Assembly: GCA_002953655.1 (NCBI GenBank)
Contig: CP025839.1
Location: 2,039,572-2,103,571 of the forward strand
Reading direction: 5' to 3'
DNA length: 64,000 nucleotides
DNA from: Latilactobacillus sakei
GTDB lineage: Bacteria > Bacillota > Bacilli > Lactobacillales > Lactobacillaceae
Part shown: positions 61,599-64,000 of the stretch, piece after piece
How positions within the stretch are numbered: position 1 is the first letter of the stretch
How the letters are laid out: each line of letters starts with the position of its first letter
Notes under the pieces: model-generated
The model's database searches: none
What the model was told of the DNA's origin: nothing
The model's input: the letters and a program-made list of their open reading frames with translations, nothing else
Program-made: the position numbers and the translations under genes

Positions 61599-61958
61599 AT
61601 GCTGAACATGACCATTGAACAAATACCAGCCAACACATTGGCAGATTTAGCCGCATTATTAAACAAGCGTGAAGTCCCTGACGAAATCATGGCGACCGGA
61701 CCCGAATTGATCCAGTACGGTCAACATCTCAAGGCTAGCCAACTATCAGATGACGCCCACCTCGGCAGCGACTTGGGCGGTGCCGGTCTTTTAACCCTTA
61801 TTGAACAAGCCAACACGGCGTTTTTCGATCACTTTCATCTCTTTGATGACGCCGCTCCGATTGACGCCAAATTAACGCGCAAAGTGGTCACGCTCTATCA
61901 TCTAAAACCAATTGACGACCAGCACTTCTTATTCCGCTTGAAGCAGTTGGATTATTAA
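61599..61958 (+). CDS. hypothetical protein, 119 residues
   Basis: Plus-strand gene between pepF and yidC, the only plus-strand gene in this neighbourhood. GAAAGGCGATGCTGAACATG suggests a start at the ATG at 61608 (MTIEQIPAN) as an alternative to 61599. The product is acidic and soluble, with a His/Phe-rich middle (ANTAFFDHFHLFDD). I do not recognise a family. Own terminator downstream. Confidence 0.65.
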   Translation: MLNMTIEQIPANTLADLAALLNKREVPDEIMATGPELIQYGQHLKASQLSDDAHLGSDLGGAGLLTLIEQANTAFFDHFHLFDDAAPIDAKLTRKVVTLYHLKPIDDQHFLFRLKQLDY

Positions 61959-62010
61959 AAATTAAAAAGACCGACCAGCATGAAATGCTGGTCGGTCTTT
62001 TTAATTTTTA
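61957..62010. terminator. bidirectional terminator
   Basis: A perfect stem with ends AAAATTAAAAAGACCGACC / GGTCGGTCTTTTTAATTTT and core CAGCAT-GAA-ATGCTG. It ends both the 119-residue gene (plus) and the yidC transcript (minus). Confidence 0.93.
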
Positions 62011-62013
62011 AGA

Positions 62014-62847
62014 TTAACGTTTTTTCGTTGCTTTCTTACGTGCTTTAGCAAGTGCTTTTTCCCGATCACGTTTGGCTTGTTCTTTAGCTTCACGTTCTCG
62101 ACGAATCTTGAATGGGTTTTGAATCACCATTGTTTGACCAACAGAAAAGGCATTTGTAACTACCCAGTAAATTGAAACGGCTGACGCAATGTTCATCGCC
62201 ATCACGAAAATCATGATTGGCATTACCCAGAGCATTGCGGTCGTTGTGGCATTCTTCGTTGGTTGTGACATCATCGTTAAATATGATGTCGCAAACGTAA
62301 AGACGGCCGCCAAAATCGCCATAATAAAGTACGGATCAGCTTTACCAAGTTGCATCCATAAGAATGACCCACTCTTCAAAGCAGATGTCCGGTAGATGGC
62401 TTGATACAAGGCAATCAAGACTGGCATTTGAACCAATAATGGTAAACAACCAATCACAGGATTGACCCCTGCTTCAGCGTAAAGTTTCTGTGTTTCTTCC
62501 CGTAATTTTTGTTGGGTTTCGACATCTTTAGAAGCGTATTTCTTTTGAAGGGCTTGAATTTCCGGCGCCACTTCTTGTTGCTTCATCATAGTCTTACTTT
62601 GCCACCAAGTTAATGGCAAAATAATCAATCGGATAATAATGGTAAAGGCAACGATGGCCCAACCATAACTACCACCAAAGATATCAGCTAACCACAACAG
62701 GAATCGTGAGAAGTTATAAATAATATAGTGATCCCAGAAACCAGTGCTAGCACTGTTAACAGGTGTCGTACTACACCCAGCAGCAATTAGCATAAATAAG
62801 AATAAACTAGCGACTAATAATAGTCGTTTGCGATTTTTTGAATTCAC
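62014..62847 (-). CDS. yidC: membrane protein insertase YidC (YidC1/OxaA type)
   Basis: 277 residues from the GTG at 62847; a TTG at 62853 is also in frame, but the GAGGGA site has proper spacing only to GTG. Lipoprotein signal peptide ending LIAAGCS, then five membrane segments with IVAFTIIIRLIILPLTWWQ (hydrophilic-groove Arg) and GCLPLLVQMPVLIALYQAIY. A basic tail (KKATKKR) contacts ribosomes. Inserts membrane proteins with or without Sec. It follows rnpA by 14 bases. Confidence 0.95.
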   Translation of the reverse strand: MNSKNRKRLLLVASLFLFMLIAAGCSTTPVNSASTGFWDHYIIYNFSRFLLWLADIFGGSYGWAIVAFTIIIRLIILPLTWWQSKTMMKQQEVAPEIQALQKKYASKDVETQQKLREETQKLYAEAGVNPVIGCLPLLVQMPVLIALYQAIYRTSALKSGSFLWMQLGKADPYFIMAILAAVFTFATSYLTMMSQPTKNATTTAMLWVMPIMIFVMAMNIASAVSIYWVVTNAFSVGQTMVIQNPFKIRREREAKEQAKRDREKALAKARKKATKKR

Positions 62848-62861
62848 TCTCAATCCCTCAC

Positions 62862-63224
62862 TTATTCAGAAGCAGAATCTGCTTCTTCCTTTAATAACTT
62901 AGCTAGCTTGAAGACATGGATCAAATTTTGTTTTGTTTCTGCCATCGTTAATTGGTTGGCGCCACGTCTTGCGATCACCAAAAAGTCAACGGGTTGCAAC
63001 AAATCTGGTTTCAACTCCGTAATACTTTGGCGAATATAACGTTTCACCTGATTACGCATCACTGCGTTACCTACTTTTTTACCGACAGAAAGACCGACTC
63101 TAAAATGTTTTTGACCAGGCTTATCTAAGCGGTAAACCACAAAATTGCGGTTGGCCACTGATTGACTTGCATCAAAAACCGTTTGGAAATCTTGTTCTTT
63201 TTTAACACGGTACGACTTTCTCAT
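62862..63224 (-). CDS. rnpA: ribonuclease P protein component
   Basis: 120 residues, basic. The RNR-type motif region [20 protein letters not shown] and the start [15 protein letters not shown] are characteristic. Binds RNase P RNA for tRNA 5' maturation. Downstream of rpmH with a hairpin between them that may set the ratio of the two products. Confidence 0.96.
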   Translation of the reverse strand: MRKSYRVKKEQDFQTVFDASQSVANRNFVVYRLDKPGQKHFRVGLSVGKKVGNAVMRNQVKRYIRQSITELKPDLLQPVDFLVIARRGANQLTMAETKQNLIHVFKLAKLLKEEADSASE

Positions 63225-63263
63225 AATTCACTCCGGCATTTCTATTAATAAATTGAGGATAAT

Positions 63264-63288
63264 AAAAAAACCACTGAAGCATCAGTGG
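63264..63288 (-). terminator. attenuator between rpmH and rnpA
   Basis: CCACTGA-TGC-TTCAGTGG followed by TTTTTTT on the minus strand, directly after the rpmH stop codon. Read-through is needed for rnpA-yidC unless they have another promoter. Confidence 0.8.
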
Positions 63289-63289
63289 C

Positions 63290-63430
63290 CTATGCAGATA
63301 ATACTTTTCTGCCCTTAGCACGGCGTCTTGCAAGTACCTTGCGACCGTTCTTAGTATTCATACGTTTCATGAAACCATGAACACGTTCTTTATGGCGTTT
63401 CTTTGGTTGAAATGTTCTCTTTGTAGTCAT
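63290..63430 (-). CDS. rpmH: 50S ribosomal protein L34
   Basis: 46 residues, very basic: [20 protein letters not shown], then [20 protein letters not shown], ending RKVLSA. Characteristic L34 sequence and position beside dnaA/oriC. AGGAGGTGCC lies 7-8 bases before the ATG. Confidence 0.97.
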   Translation of the reverse strand: MTTKRTFQPKKRHKERVHGFMKRMNTKNGRKVLARRRAKGRKVLSA

Positions 63431-63519
63431 TAATCTGGCACCTCCTAATTGACTATGTCTATTGTTTTCTTATCTGAGAAACAACTGGCGGCATAACCAC
63501 CTATGACATTCACTAAAAT

Positions 63520-63547
63520 ATAATAGCATATTTCTATAGAAGTTAAA
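63520..63547 (-). promoter_or_regulatory. rpmH promoter
   Basis: TTTAAC (63547-63542), 16 bases, TATTAT (63525-63520) with TGC before it (extended -10). Confidence 0.6.
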
Positions 63548-63579
63548 ACACTTTCTGTAAAAAAATTCGCTAAATTTGG

Positions 63580-63932
63580 TTGTCCACAACGTCGCAAAAT
63601 TTTGTTTTTCTTGTGGATAACCTGACTAGTTGATTTTAACATAAATTTTATCCCCAGCAAACCTGCCCGAGTTATCCAGAGAATCACAGGGTGTTTATTA
63701 GTTATCCACACCTGTTTTTAATGCTGTGCATAAGCCACAAAAACCCATGCTGTGAAAGCCTCTATTTTCAATTCGTTTTTGTGGATAACTCTAAAATAAC
63801 TGTGTACTACTCAGTTGTCCACACCCCGAAATAAAAGTTATCCGCCTCGTTGTGGATGAGTGCATAACTTTTTATTTTTATCCTGTGGATTTTGTTCTTG
63901 TTGTGGAAAACTTTTTTTTAGAATGCTAGAAT
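63580..63932. other. oriC (rpmH-dnaA intergenic region)
   Basis: A cluster of DnaA boxes on both strands: perfect TTATCCACA or complement at 63612-63620, 63703-63711 and 63780-63788; TTATGCACA complement at 63725-63733; TTGTCCACA at 63580-63588 and 63815-63823; further one-mismatch copies between 63840 and 63910. It lies between rpmH and the dnaA gene that must begin just after the window. An extended -10 (TGCTAGAAT, 63925-63932) is a likely dnaA promoter. Confidence 0.93.
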
Positions 63933-63945
63933 GTATTTAGTCTTT

Positions 63946-63990
63946 CTTTATTGAGTATTTTTCAATAAAGTGGTGATTTTATGTGAGGAG
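63946..63990 (+). promoter_or_regulatory. dnaA leader: hairpin and ribosome binding site
   Basis: CTTTATTG and CAATAAAG form an 8-base stem (about 63946-63970) in the leader of the dnaA transcript, followed by GAGGAGG about 9 bases before the window end, where the dnaA start is expected. Confidence 0.55.
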
Positions 63991-64000
63991 GACACGCTAC

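Noticed and set aside
63445..63711. An 88-codon minus-strand frame next to rpmH
   Set aside because: It overlaps the rpmH promoter and the DnaA boxes of oriC; the composition fits origin DNA, not a gene.

Overview
The window is chromosomal DNA of a low-GC Gram-positive bacterium of the family Lactobacillaceae, most like Latilactobacillus sakei or a close relative (inference from gene content, not from a database search). The right end is the origin region: oriC with a cluster of DnaA boxes (about 63.58-63.93 kb) lies just upstream of dnaA, which is outside the window, followed leftward by rpmH, rnpA, yidC, khpB/jag, mnmE and mnmG. Nearly all genes in the right half are on the minus strand.

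Layout. 0-22.3 kb is an ordinary metabolic region: a sulfite-exporter-like permease and a histidine phosphatase; an arabinose operon (transporter, araB, araD, araA) under a GntR-LacI type AraR with ATTCGAAT operators; a membrane protein; a TetR/sugar acetyltransferase pair; a sulfane-sulfur operon (rhodanese, CoA-disulfide reductase with a rhodanese domain, CstR-like repressor) with a large palindromic operator; a MerR-TipAS regulator next to an osmolyte/ergothioneine-type ABC importer; a flavin disulfide reductase; a DHA2 exporter; and a MarR/quinone-oxidoreductase pair with three matching operator boxes.

22.4-42.7 kb is a visibly AT-rich defence island. It holds two tandem ParB-fold paralogues, an unassigned structured small RNA, a 27-repeat CRISPR array, cas2-cas1-cas9 without csn2 (type II-C-like), a compact RNA-rich regulatory region, and a BREX type 1 operon (brxA, brxB, brxC, pglX, pglZ) with no brxL. 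The tracrRNA is well defined: promoter, 5' hairpin, anti-repeat, nexus-like hairpin and terminator, all on the minus strand. The crRNAs must therefore come from the plus strand, so the array is transcribed toward cas2 and meets the cas operon at a shared terminator.

The most unusual part is the 0.94 kb between pglZ and cas9. Besides the tracrRNA it contains (i) a second copy of the tracrRNA 3' tail (44 of 50 bases identical, stem kept by G-U pairs) with no anti-repeat but preceded by a chain of hairpins; (ii) a 41-codon ORF with a good ribosome binding site; and (iii) a degenerate CRISPR repeat inside the presumed cas9 mRNA leader that can pair with the tracrRNA anti-repeat over 16 of 18 bases. 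Together these suggest RNA-based control of Cas9.

42.8-53.6 kb carries two tandem, almost identical rRNA operons (16S-23S-5S, minus strand, no spacer tRNAs, 5415-bp period). 53.6-64 kb holds an ABC-F protein with a degenerate second ATP site, mnmG, mnmE, khpB, pepF, a small unknown gene, yidC, rnpA, rpmH and oriC.
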